From assembly GCA_019347995.1 (NCBI GenBank), contig JAHWKH010000068.1:1-9361 (forward strand): a stretch of 9,361 bases of DNA, in the 5' to 3' direction. Shown here piece after piece: positions 1-6,727 of this stretch. Position numbers and translations under genes: made by a program. Below the pieces are notes generated by a model, which was given only the letters and a program-made list of their open reading frames with translations, was not told where the DNA came from and ran no database searches. Numbering within the stretch: position 1 is the first letter of the stretch; every line of letters starts with the position of its first letter. The stretch comes from Gemmatimonadota bacterium. GTDB taxonomy: Bacteria; Gemmatimonadota; Gemmatimonadetes; Longimicrobiales; UBA6960.

Positions 1-224
1 TGGCGCTCCTCGCCGCTGAACGCCGCATCGGCGAAGGCGACCACGAGCTCCGCGGCCACGGCGGACCCGACGACGCGCGTGCCCAGGCACAGCACGTTGC
101 AGTCGTCGTGGCTGACGCACTGGGCGGCCGTGTAGTGATCGTGGCAGGTGGCCGCGCGGATGCCCGGGAGCTTGGACGCCGCGACGCTCACGCCGGCGCC
201 CGAGCCGCACACCGCGACGCCGCG
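1..224 (-). CDS. rpiB: Ribose-5-phosphate isomerase B, C-terminal fragment fused in frame behind a permease
   Basis: About 74 codons, read from about 224 down to the window edge, match the second half of RpiB, the cytosolic enzyme that interconverts ribose 5-phosphate and ribulose 5-phosphate in the non-oxidative pentose phosphate pathway. Seen directly: VAVCGSGAGVSVAASK, which corresponds to the CGTGxGxSIAANK phosphate-binding and active-site loop; the cysteine at 207-209 aligns with the E. coli-type catalytic Cys. It is followed by PGIRAATCHDHYTA, then SHDDCNVLCLGTRVVG, the conserved HND-NVL-GxRVxG block, and FSGEER near the edge. The normal N-terminal half (start, GCDH-type motif, about 60 residues) is absent. 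Upstream codons in the same frame encode an ABC-transporter permease instead. The C-terminus lies beyond the window. Family assignment is strong. Whether this piece is part of a working gene here is doubtful. Confidence 0.88.
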
Positions 225-236
225 CTCGGCGTCGCC
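219..236 (-). other. Junction 1: ADOP permease to RpiB switch
   Basis: Codons 191-196 of the minus-strand frame encode GDAERG. An ADOP normally has a T/LTG-x-GEPERV-type segment here, and RpiB normally has a GEAERG/GEADRG-type segment just before its CG(T/S)G loop, so these bases fit both parents. Upstream everything is permease; downstream everything is RpiB. The reading frame is kept. Family expectations are from general knowledge. The exact breakpoint cannot be fixed without the two parent sequences. Confidence 0.8.
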
Positions 237-806
237 CTCCGTTCCGGTGACGGTGTAGGGCACGCCCTCGAACGCGGCCACCTCCTGGAAGCTCCGGCCC
301 ATGGTCTCCCAGTCGCGCGCCTCGGCGGGCGACGCGCCCCGTACCTGGGGACCCTCCGGCGCGTCGAACGCGCCCTGGAGGAACACCAGCCGCTCGGCGT
401 CCTGGAAAGGCAGCGCGCTCAGGAGCGACGCGTTCACGACGCTGAACACCGCGGTCACGGCGCCGATGCCCAACCCGAGCGTCAGGACCAGCACGGCGGT
501 GAAACCCGGACGGCGCGCCAGCCCGCGCACCGCCAGGGCGAGATCCTTCGTGAGCCCGTCCATCATGATCCGCCTCTCCTCGCTTCGCCGATGCCTCGCG
601 TCGTCGCTGCGCAGTCGCGCCGCCACCGCGTCCGGGTCGCCGAAGGCTTCGCGCGCCGCGCTGCGCGCCTCCTCTGGCGCCATCCCCTGCGCCTCCAGCT
701 CCCGCGCCCGCTCCTCCAGGTAGAAGCGGATCTCCTCGCGCACCTCGTCACGCACCTCGTCGCCGGCGTCGCGGGGCGGGCACAGCCGGTCGGGGAGGCG
801 CTTCAA
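219..806 (-). CDS. ADOP/MacB-like ABC-transporter permease, N-terminal part only
   Basis: This is the N-terminal portion (about 195 residues) of a permease of the ADOP group (MacB-like FtsX permeases, usually about 800 residues) that act in efflux-type ABC systems of the inner membrane. Residues 15-75 form the soluble helical leader typical of ADOPs (EVREEIRFYLEERARELEAQG, then a PEEARSAAREAFGD segment). MMDGLTKDLALAVRGLARRPGF (81-102) is the usual pre-membrane sequence, and residues 102-128 form the first transmembrane helix (FTAVLVLTLGLGIGAVTAVF). The start of the periplasmic MacB-PCD region follows (ASPAEARDWETM, then SFQEVAAFEG). The start is TTG at 806-804, inside a TTGA overlap with the PadR stop. 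A strong GGAGG-type ribosome site sits about 7 nt upstream, which supports this start and translational coupling. After residue 190 the expected periplasmic domain is replaced by RpiB sequence. The frame stays open to the window edge (268 codons). Confidence 0.85.
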
Positions 807-1141
807 GACTCCCCCTCCAGCACCGCCTCGACCGCCGTCGAGAAGGCACTCCATCGCAGGGACTCCGCGGTGAGGTGGGCGGCGCCCTCGGACGTGAGCC
901 GGTAGAACTTGGCCCGCCGGCCGGTATCGGTGCGGCCCCAGGATCCCTCCAGCAGCCGCTTTCGCTCGAGGCGGTGAAGGGCCGGGTAGAGGGCCCCCTC
1001 CTCCACGTCGAGCACGCCCGAGCTCCGCTCCCGGATCCATCGGCCGATGGCGTAGCCGTGCAGGGGCCCGGGCTCGACGGAGCGCAGCACGAGCAGGTCG
1101 AGGGTTCCGGTGAAGAGATCGCTCCCGCTCATGTCGGTCAT
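803..1141 (-). CDS. PadR-family transcriptional regulator
   Basis: This 112-residue cytoplasmic protein is the length of a short PadR regulator and is essentially a single winged helix-turn-helix. The diagnostic run is visible: LFTGTLDLLVLRSVEPGPLHGYAIGRWI (helices 1-2), VEEGALYPALHRLERKRLLEG (recognition helix, residues about 46-66), then the wing RTDTGRRAKFYRLTSEG (about 70-86) and a short C-terminal helix for dimer contacts. ATG at 1141 is used; a second in-frame ATG at 1132 (residue 4) is equally possible, and neither has a clear Shine-Dalgarno site. Its stop overlaps the TTG start of the ADOP permease by four bases. This PadR-ADOP pairing is very common in Acidobacteria and Gemmatimonadota, where the regulator presumably represses its own operon. 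The ligand is unknown. Confidence 0.93.
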   Translation of the reverse strand: MTDMSGSDLFTGTLDLLVLRSVEPGPLHGYAIGRWIRERSSGVLDVEEGALYPALHRLERKRLLEGSWGRTDTGRRAKFYRLTSEGAAHLTAESLRWSAFSTAVEAVLEGES

Positions 1142-1311
1142 CCCGGTGAGGACGCGTGGCAGCCCTGGTTCACTCAGGGGTGCGGACCACTCTCTGGGAC
1201 ATACCTCAGTGGCTCAGGGTTGCACGGGCCTTCCGGGACGAGCCGTGGCCCGATACATGCGACTCTACATCGGTGAGCCCCACCTTTGACCAGAGATGCA
1301 GGAGAGCCACA
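1142..1311. promoter_or_regulatory. Divergent intergenic region between PadR operon and glycine-zipper gene
   Basis: This 170-bp region must carry the promoters for both divergent units. No convincing sigma-70 -35/-10 pair could be read on either strand. TTGCAC (1220-1225) and GATACAT (1252-1258) on the plus strand are weak and spaced too far apart to pair. A PadR autoregulatory site would be expected here. It is less GC-rich than its surroundings, as promoter regions often are. Plus-strand translation starts after GGAG at 1301-1303 and the preceding bases. Confidence 0.4.
1173..1223. repeat. Pair of CTCAGGG(G/T)TGC direct repeats, possible operator
   Basis: CTCAGGGGTGC at 1173-1183 recurs as CTCAGGGTTGC at 1213-1223, one mismatch in 11 and exactly 40 bp apart, close to four helical turns. 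The second copy overlaps an imperfect dyad at 1204-1218 (CCTCAG, three bases, CTCAGG; five of six pairs match). The copies lie 30-80 bp upstream of the PadR start, where an autoregulatory operator would be expected. Function is inference; repeats this short can arise by chance. Confidence 0.25.
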
Positions 1312-1884
1312 ATGGCGAACAAGAACGAGAGCATCACCGAGAGGAAGTCGCGGGCGGCGGGAGCACAGCGAGCGGAGCCGATGGGCACCGAGCGCGCCCG
1401 CACCGACACCCCGGTCGACCGGGACGACAACCCCGGCGCCGGTGAGCAGACCGGCGAGGCCGTCGGCGGCATCGGCGGCACGCTGGCGGGCGCGGGCATC
1501 GGCTCGGCGGCGGGCCCCATCGGCACCATCGTCGGCGGCATCGCCGGCGCCCTGGGCGGGTGGTGGGTCGGCGAGAAGGCGGGACGGGCCGCCGAGGACT
1601 GGGGCGAGCACGAGCCCGAGTATCGCAAGCACTACGAGGCCAATCCCCATTCGGACATGGACTTCGAGCGTGCCAGCGTCGGCTACGGAATCGGCCACAT
1701 CGCGGGCCGCAACCCGGACTACCGCGACCGGTCGTTCAGCGACGTCGAGCCCCACATCCGGGACAACTGGAAGTACCCCGAGCACGACTACCCGACCATG
1801 AGGCCGTACGTGCGCCACGGCTTCGAGCGGACGTCTACGGCGGGCGACGCGCGCAGCGCCCGTGCCGACCGGGAGCGCATCTGA
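1312..1884 (+). CDS. Glycine-zipper domain protein of unknown function
   Basis: A 190-residue protein starting at ATG 1312, with a GGAG ribosome site (around 1300-1304) about 8 nt upstream. Longer in-frame extension upstream lacks protein-like content, so this start is preferred. Residues 1-45 are polar and probably disordered. Residues 47-91 form a glycine zipper (GxxxG spacing in GGIGGTLAGAGIGSAAGPIG and GGIAGALGGWWVG), a segment type able to pack against or insert in membranes. Residues 95-172 are acidic and aromatic, with two related motifs, YRKHYE...YGIGHI and FSDVEPHIRDNWK...YVRHGFER. They resemble the 'Y-x-x-G ... F-x-x-xE-x-x-xR-x-xW ... W/F-x-R' tail seen in stress-related bacterial hypotheticals, often beside glycine-zipper segments. 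No signal peptide is seen. Membrane association and a stress role are inference. Confidence 0.82.
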   Translation: MANKNESITERKSRAAGAQRAEPMGTERARTDTPVDRDDNPGAGEQTGEAVGGIGGTLAGAGIGSAAGPIGTIVGGIAGALGGWWVGEKAGRAAEDWGEHEPEYRKHYEANPHSDMDFERASVGYGIGHIAGRNPDYRDRSFSDVEPHIRDNWKYPEHDYPTMRPYVRHGFERTSTAGDARSARADRERI

Positions 1885-1942
1885 CAACGAGCTGAGACGG
1901 CGCGCCACGCGTGCCGGGTTCCAGGCGGCGGGGGCGGCTCGA

Positions 1943-1970
1943 CGCTCCCGCCGTCTCTTCGTCGGGAGCG
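1943..1970. terminator. Hairpin in the convergent gap, likely bidirectional terminator
   Basis: A perfect 8-bp inverted repeat, CGCTCCCG (1943-1950) and CGGGAGCG (1963-1970), with a 12-nt loop, lies between the convergent stops at 1884 and 2008. No T-tract follows on either strand, so it is not a classic intrinsic terminator, though high-GC genomes often lack one. A second short GC palindrome, CCGCCGCGGCGG, sits at 1977-1988. Confidence 0.4.
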
Positions 1971-2007
1971 GTTCCGCCGCCGCGGCGGTCCCGCCGCATC
2001 CTTCCTC

Positions 2008-2436
2008 TCATCCCCTCCGGCCGCCCGTGGTCGGGGCGCCGGAGCCGGGTCCGCGCCACCCGAAGCGCTCCCAGCTCGCCCGCCCCCGCTCGTCGAAGGC
2101 GACGCCCTCGGCCTCCAGCAGCGCGCGCTGCACCTGCGCCGTACGGTCGTGCGTCGGAGAGCTGATCTCGCCGTTCCGGTTGACGACGCGCCACCACGGC
2201 ACGTCGCTGTCGCCGGGCAGGGCGTTGAGGGCGGCGCCCACGCCCCGGGCGGCCCGGGGCGTCCCCAGCATGGCGGCAACGCCACCGTAGCTGACGATGC
2301 GCCCGCGCGGCACGCGCCGGACCAGGTCGTAGACCGCGTCGCGGAAGGACCGGGACGGGTCGATCAGGGCTGACCTCCCGCGGTGGGTGTCCACAGGCCT
2401 CGGACGCCCAACCTGCTCCGTCTCCTCGCTCTCCAC
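2008..2436 (-). CDS. Alkyltransferase-like protein (MGMT DNA-binding fold, Cys replaced by Trp)
   Basis: The conserved core runs from RSFRDAVYDLVRRVPRGRIVSYGGVAAMLG (helix-turn-helix entry) through ARGVGAALNALP to VPWWRVVNRNGEIS. In true O6-methylguanine methyltransferases this last motif is PCHRV; here the acceptor Cys is Trp and the following His is also Trp. The protein therefore should bind alkylated guanine and flip it without repairing it, like the Atl/YbaZ proteins that recruit nucleotide-excision repair (known for the family). Start choice is unsettled: GTG at 2436 gives 142 residues, GTG at 2394 gives 128. The best ribosome site, GGGAGG at 2379-2374, sits 6 nt before an in-frame CTG at 2367, directly ahead of the conserved domain. 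It is convergent with the glycine-zipper gene and divergent from the LVIVD operon, so it is probably a single-gene unit. Confidence 0.88.
   Translation of the reverse strand: MESEETEQVGRPRPVDTHRGRSALIDPSRSFRDAVYDLVRRVPRGRIVSYGGVAAMLGTPRAARGVGAALNALPGDSDVPWWRVVNRNGEISSPTHDRTAQVQRALLEAEGVAFDERGRASWERFGWRGPGSGAPTTGGRRG
2374..2379 (-). promoter_or_regulatory. Ribosome binding site that favours a CTG start for the alkyltransferase-like gene
   Basis: GGGAGG on the minus strand is followed by six bases and then CTG at 2367-2365 (CTG-ATC-GAC-CCG). No comparable site precedes the GTG codons at 2394 or 2436. CTG starts are rare in bacteria, so the site may be coincidental. Confidence 0.35.
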
Positions 2437-2451
2437 CAGGCCCGGGCGGCT

Positions 2452-2468
2452 CCCCGGCGCGGCCGGGG
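2452..2468. repeat. Short GC-rich hairpin upstream of the LVIVD operon
   Basis: CCCCGGC (2452-2458) pairs perfectly with GCCGGGG (2462-2468) across a 3-nt GCG loop, in the 125-bp gap between the alkyltransferase-like gene and the secreted operon. It could be a 5'-leader structure. No T-tract and no clear promoter were seen nearby. Confidence 0.3.
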
Positions 2469-2561
2469 CGGGACGCGGGCCCGCTCCGCCGCCTTTGCCT
2501 CCCTCCCTCCGCCGGCCCAGATTCGGGGCGTGCCCTCCCCCGACACACCGAGGAGCCTTCC

Positions 2562-4607
2562 ATGGCCCGCCCCACCTCCTGCCGGCTGGCGGCCCTGCTG
2601 CTCGCCTTCGCCCTGTCGCTCCCCGTCTCGATCCACGCCCAGACGCCCGCGCGGATCGTGGCCGAGCCGGCGGCCGTGGCCATGGTCAAGGGCGAAGACG
2701 CCACGGTCCGCATCAGGGTGGTGGACGCGACCGGCCGGCCCCTGGAGGCACCCCTCCGGGTCGGCGCCTCCCGGCGGGCCCTCGACGTGCAGGACGGAGG
2801 CGACGGCACGGTCCGGCTGGGCGCCATCGAGGTGGGCGAGCACCAGCTCGTCGTCTCGACGGTGCAGCCCGGCGCCGACGGCAGGCCGGTGACGGTCGCC
2901 ATCCCGGTCAGGGTCGCCTGGCCCGCGGTGGCCCGGGTCGAGGTGGAGGCGGAGGAGGGGCGCCTCTACGCCGGGACCCGCCTTGCGCACCGCGCCCGCG
3001 TGGTCCACGTGGACGGCAGCGAACGGCCGCTCCCCCGGGTAACGTGGCGGAGCTGGGATCCGTCCGTGGCCGACGTGGACGCCTTCGGCAACGTCAATGC
3101 CCGTGGGCCCGGCACCGTGCGCATCGAGGCTTCCTTCGAGGGGTCGCGGGGGACGCTGGAGCACAGGGTCGAGGCGCTTCCCGTGGCCGCGGTCGATCTG
3201 CGGGGCGGCCGCGCCGAGATCCGCACCGGCGACGTCCAGGAGTTCGAGGCCGTGGCCCGGGACCGCTCGGGCCGTCCCGTCGCCGACGCGCCGGTGACGT
3301 GGAGCCTGCTCTACGCGGCGGACGACTCCATCAAGGGGGCCGCCGCGCCCGGTCAGCTCGACGGGGGCCGCTTCGTGGCCGACGTGCCCGGCGTGTACAC
3401 GGTCATCGCGTCGGTGGGGCCGCACAGGGACGAGAGCAGCTTCCGCGTCACCAAGCGCGACGTGGTGCGGGAGGTGGAGGTGGTGGGGCAGGGGCGGCTC
3501 GACTACGTCTACACCACCGACTTCTGGGTCTTCGAGGGCGTGGACGGCCGCGACTACGCGCTCACCGGCTCCAAGACGGACGGCAAGGCGTTCGTGTTCG
3601 ACGTGACCGATCCGGGCGGCATCGTGAAGACGGACTCCATCATGGTGGACGCCCGCAGCGTCAACGACGTGAAGGTCTCGCCCGACGGGCGCTGGGGCGC
3701 CATCTCCCGGGAGGGCGCGTCGAACCGCAGGAACGGCGTGGTGATCCTGGACCTGGCCGATCCGGCCCACCCCGTGGTGGCCGCCACCTACGACCAGGGC
3801 CTCACCGGCGGCGTGCACAACATGTACGCCACCGAGACGCACCTCTTCGCCCTCTCGGCGGGCGACAAGTACGTCATCCTGGACATGAGCGAGCTGTCGG
3901 CGCCGCGCTACGTGAGCGAGTACGACCACCCCGATTCCCGCGTGCACGACGTGTGGGTGCACGACGGCCTGGCCTATTCGGCCGAATGGGGCACGGGCGT
4001 GGTGGTGGTGGACGTGGGCAACGGCCGCTGGGGCGGCACCATCGAGGAGCCGGTCTTCGTCACCAGCTATCCGCTGCCCAGCGGCGGTACCCATGCCGTC
4101 TTCCCCTACCGCTCCGAGAGCACGGACAAGTTCTATCTGGTGGTGGGCGACGAGATCCTGAACCGCGAGGGGAAGGCGTGGCAGGGCAACGGCCCCGACT
4201 TCCGCCAGCAGTACGACCCCGAGACGGGCATGGGCGGCTACCCCAGGGCCACGTCCGGCTACGTCCAGATCGTGGACTTCACCGATCCCGAGAGCCCCGA
4301 CATGGTGGCCCGCTACGAGGTGCCCGAGTTCGGGACGCACAACATGTGGGTCGAGGACGACGTGCTCTACCAGGCGTACTACGAGGGCGGCATGCGCATG
4401 GTGGACATGAGCGGCGAGCTCATGGGCAACCTCTACACCCAGGACCGCGAGATCGCCGTCTTCAAGGCCCACGACCCGGCGGGCTTCATCCCCAACTCCC
4501 CCGGCGCGTGGAGCGTGATGCCCTACAAGGGCCACGTCTTCTTCAGCGACATCAACTCGGGGCTGTGGGCGGTGAAGGTCGAGCCCGACCGACGCCCTGT
4601 GAGCTGA
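2562..4607 (+). CDS. Secreted Ig-like (Big_2) and LVIVD beta-propeller protein
   Basis: A 681-residue exported protein. Residues 1-27 are a signal peptide with a hydrophobic core (LAALLLAFALSLPVS) and an IHA-Q cleavage site. Residues 30-120 look like a first Ig-like strand domain. Residues 123-205 are a bacterial Ig-like group 2 domain (VTWRSWDPSVADVDAFGNV, then GPGTVRIEA). Residues 206-298 form a third Ig-like domain (PVTWSLLYA, then GVYTVIASV). Residues 305-675 are an LVIVD-type propeller: blades ending in VFDVTDPGG, VILDLADPAHP, VILDMSELSAP and VQIVDFTDPESP, with recurrent His motifs GGVHNMYA, RVHDVWVHDG, GGTHAVFPY and FGTHNMWVEDD. LVIVD proteins are surface or secreted and poorly characterised; no enzymatic residues can be named. 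ATG 2562 follows AGGAG (2551-2555) at 6 nt. It heads an operon with the S9 peptidase 32 bp downstream, whose start site has nearly the same sequence. Confidence 0.9.
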   Translation: MARPTSCRLAALLLAFALSLPVSIHAQTPARIVAEPAAVAMVKGEDATVRIRVVDATGRPLEAPLRVGASRRALDVQDGGDGTVRLGAIEVGEHQLVVSTVQPGADGRPVTVAIPVRVAWPAVARVEVEAEEGRLYAGTRLAHRARVVHVDGSERPLPRVTWRSWDPSVADVDAFGNVNARGPGTVRIEASFEGSRGTLEHRVEALPVAAVDLRGGRAEIRTGDVQEFEAVARDRSGRPVADAPVTWSLLYAADDSIKGAAAPGQLDGGRFVADVPGVYTVIASVGPHRDESSFRVTKRDVVREVEVVGQGRLDYVYTTDFWVFEGVDGRDYALTGSKTDGKAFVFDVTDPGGIVKTDSIMVDARSVNDVKVSPDGRWGAISREGASNRRNGVVILDLADPAHPVVAATYDQGLTGGVHNMYATETHLFALSAGDKYVILDMSELSAPRYVSEYDHPDSRVHDVWVHDGLAYSAEWGTGVVVVDVGNGRWGGTIEEPVFVTSYPLPSGGTHAVFPYRSESTDKFYLVVGDEILNREGKAWQGNGPDFRQQYDPETGMGGYPRATSGYVQIVDFTDPESPDMVARYEVPEFGTHNMWVEDDVLYQAYYEGGMRMVDMSGELMGNLYTQDREIAVFKAHDPAGFIPNSPGAWSVMPYKGHVFFSDINSGLWAVKVEPDRRPVS

Positions 4608-4639
4608 CTCCCCACGGCCCCTTCCGCCCGGAGGCTTCC

Positions 4640-6727
4640 ATGACCCGCCGCATCCGTCCCGTCCGTGTCGCCGCGCTCCTGGCGCTGGCGCTCGCCGCCG
4701 CCGCGCCCCCCTCCGCCGCCCAGGACACCGCGGCGGCCGACGGCCTCCGGCTCGAGACCTGGCTCGACTGGGAGACGGTGGCCGACCCGCAGGTCTCGCC
4801 CGACGGGTCTCGTGTGGTGTACACGCGCCGCTGGGTGGACCGGATGAGCGACGACTGGACCTCGGCGCTCTGGATCATGGACGCCGACGGTTCGCGGAAC
4901 CGGTTCCTGGCCGAGGGCTCCGCGCCGCGCTGGTCGCCCGACGGCACCCGCATCGCATACCTGGCGGCGGGCGAGCCCCGCGGCACCCAGCTCTTCGTGC
5001 GCTGGATGGACGCCGAGGGGGCCACCTCCCAGATCACGCGCACCGAGCACGCGCCGTCGGACGTCCGCTGGTCCCCCGACGGGGAGCGCATCGCCTTCGC
5101 CATGTTCGCGCCGTCGAGCGAGCCGTGGTCCATCGACATGCCGTCGGCGCCGGAGGGCGCCGAATGGACGGAGCCGCCCCGCAAGGTGGAGCGGGTGCAC
5201 TTCCGCCAGGATCGCGTCGGGTTCACCGACGAAGGGACCTACCACCTCTTCGTCGTGCCCGCCGCCGGCGGCACGCCGCGGGCCCTCACCGAGGGCGATG
5301 GTGTGGTGGGCGCGCCCTTCAGCGGCCTCCGCTTCGGCGCCGCCCTTTCCTGGACCCCCGACGGGCGCAGCGTGGTCTTCGACGGCCTCATGGAGCCGGG
5401 CTGGGAGAGCACGTACGCCGAGTCCTACCTCTACGCCGCCGACGTGGAGACCGGACGGGTGCGACGGATCGTCGACGAGAAGGGGTTGTGGGGCTCGCCG
5501 GTGGTCTCTCCGGACGGTCGTCGGGTGGCGTTCACCGGCCACCCCTTCACGACGCAGACCTACCGGGCGGCGGACCTGTGGGTGGTGGGGCTGGACGGCA
5601 GCGGCATGCGCCGGATCTCCGGTGACCTGGACCGCGATCCGCAGGAGCCGACCTGGGCGCCGGACGGACGGGGCGTGTACTTCACCGCGGGGAGCGAGGG
5701 TGCACAGAACGTGTACCTCGCGTCGCTCGACGGCGGCGTGCGGCAGGTCACCGAGGGGGAGCACATGCTGGGCCTCGCCTCCGTGGCGCGGGACGGCACG
5801 GCCGTGGGCGTGCGCAGCGCGCCCCACGAGCCCGGCGACGTGGTCCGGTACCGGCTGCCCTCCTTCGACGGCCTGACCGAGCTCACCGGCGTCAACGACG
5901 ACGTGCTCGCGGGCATCGAGCTGGGCGACGTCGAGGAGATCTGGTTCGAGGCCGAGGGCGGGCCGCCCGCCCAGGGCTGGATCGTGAAGCCCCCGGATTT
6001 CGACTCCTCCCGGGATTACCCGCTCATCCTCCGCATCCACGGAGGGCCCCACGCCATGTACAACGCGGGGTTCGACTTCAAGAACCAGAACCACGCCGCC
6101 AACGGCTACGTGGTGCTCTATACGAATCCGCGGGGGAGCTCCGGGTACGGTAGCGAGTTCGGCAACGCCATCAACTTCGCCTATCCGTCCATGGACTACG
6201 ACGACCTCATGGCCGGCGTGGACGCGGTGGTCGACCGCGGCTGGGTGGACACGGACAACATGTTCGTCTACGGCTGTTCCGGCGGAGGCGTGCTCACGAG
6301 CTGGGTCATCGGCCACACGAACCGCTTCCGGGCCGCCGGCGTGCTCTGCCCCGTCATCAACTGGATGAGCTTCGCGGGCACCGCCGACATCGTGCAGTGG
6401 GGCTACCACCGCTACGAGGGCTACCCCTGGACGAATCCGGAGAAGTACCTCCGGCACTCGCCGCTCATGTATGTCGAGAACGTGGAGACGCCCACCCTCA
6501 TCATGACGGGCGAGCTGGACCTGCGGACGCCGATGTCCCAGTCGGAGGAGTACTACCAGGCGCTCAAGGCGGTGGGCGTGCCCACGGTGCTCCTGCGCTT
6601 CCACGAGGAGTACCACGGAACGTCGTCGAAGCCCAGCAACTTCATGCGCACCCAGCTCTACCTCATGAGCTGGTTCGAGCGCTGGGGAAGCCACGACGAG
6701 CGCGTCGCGGCGGAGGATGGTGGGTGA
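4640..6727 (+). CDS. Secreted S9-family (prolyl oligopeptidase-like) serine peptidase
   Basis: A 695-residue exported peptidase. Signal peptide: residues 1-28 (RRIRPVR, a hydrophobic Ala/Leu run, then SAAQ). Residues 40-430 are a WD40/PD40-like propeller with repeated SPDG-type blades (VSPDGSRVVY, WSPDGTRIAY, WSPDGERIAF, WTPDGRSVVF, VSPDGRRVAF, WAPDGRGVYF) that screens substrate access. Residues 440-682 are the alpha/beta-hydrolase domain: oxyanion-side IHGGPH (466-471), nucleophile Ser547 in GCSGGG, Asp627 in GELDLRTP and His659 in EEYHG. All three catalytic residues are present, so it should be active on oligopeptides, probably as a dipeptidyl or acylaminoacyl peptidase; the exact substrate is not readable. 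ATG 4640 follows GGAGG (4630-4634) at 5 nt. Its TGA overlaps the GTG start of the oxidase (GTGA), indicating coupled translation. Confidence 0.94.
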   Translation: MTRRIRPVRVAALLALALAAAAPPSAAQDTAAADGLRLETWLDWETVADPQVSPDGSRVVYTRRWVDRMSDDWTSALWIMDADGSRNRFLAEGSAPRWSPDGTRIAYLAAGEPRGTQLFVRWMDAEGATSQITRTEHAPSDVRWSPDGERIAFAMFAPSSEPWSIDMPSAPEGAEWTEPPRKVERVHFRQDRVGFTDEGTYHLFVVPAAGGTPRALTEGDGVVGAPFSGLRFGAALSWTPDGRSVVFDGLMEPGWESTYAESYLYAADVETGRVRRIVDEKGLWGSPVVSPDGRRVAFTGHPFTTQTYRAADLWVVGLDGSGMRRISGDLDRDPQEPTWAPDGRGVYFTAGSEGAQNVYLASLDGGVRQVTEGEHMLGLASVARDGTAVGVRSAPHEPGDVVRYRLPSFDGLTELTGVNDDVLAGIELGDVEEIWFEAEGGPPAQGWIVKPPDFDSSRDYPLILRIHGGPHAMYNAGFDFKNQNHAANGYVVLYTNPRGSSGYGSEFGNAINFAYPSMDYDDLMAGVDAVVDRGWVDTDNMFVYGCSGGGVLTSWVIGHTNRFRAAGVLCPVINWMSFAGTADIVQWGYHRYEGYPWTNPEKYLRHSPLMYVENVETPTLIMTGELDLRTPMSQSEEYYQALKAVGVPTVLLRFHEEYHGTSSKPSNFMRTQLYLMSWFERWGSHDERVAAEDGG

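Noticed and set aside
219..806. A novel bifunctional permease-isomerase fusion protein
   Set aside because: RpiB works in the cytosol as a complete dimer and here lacks its N-terminal half, while the join sits in the permease's periplasmic loop; a chimeric join explains it better.
108..905. Plus-strand 265-residue open frame covering the permease region
   Set aside because: It is the mirror of the minus-strand permease and PadR genes and has no family resemblance.
1977..1988. CCGCCGCGGCGG palindrome as an operator
   Set aside because: Simple GC-repeat palindromes are expected often in sequence this GC-rich and it lies in a convergent gap, not a promoter.
2387..4639. A 1446-residue plus-strand open frame from 2387 to 6727 that would fuse a long Arg/Gly-rich protein to the S9 peptidase
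   Set aside because: Its first part is the +1-type shadow of the LVIVD gene (low-complexity Arg/Gly/Pro composition, no domain). The signal peptide and ribosome site at 4640 mark the true peptidase start.
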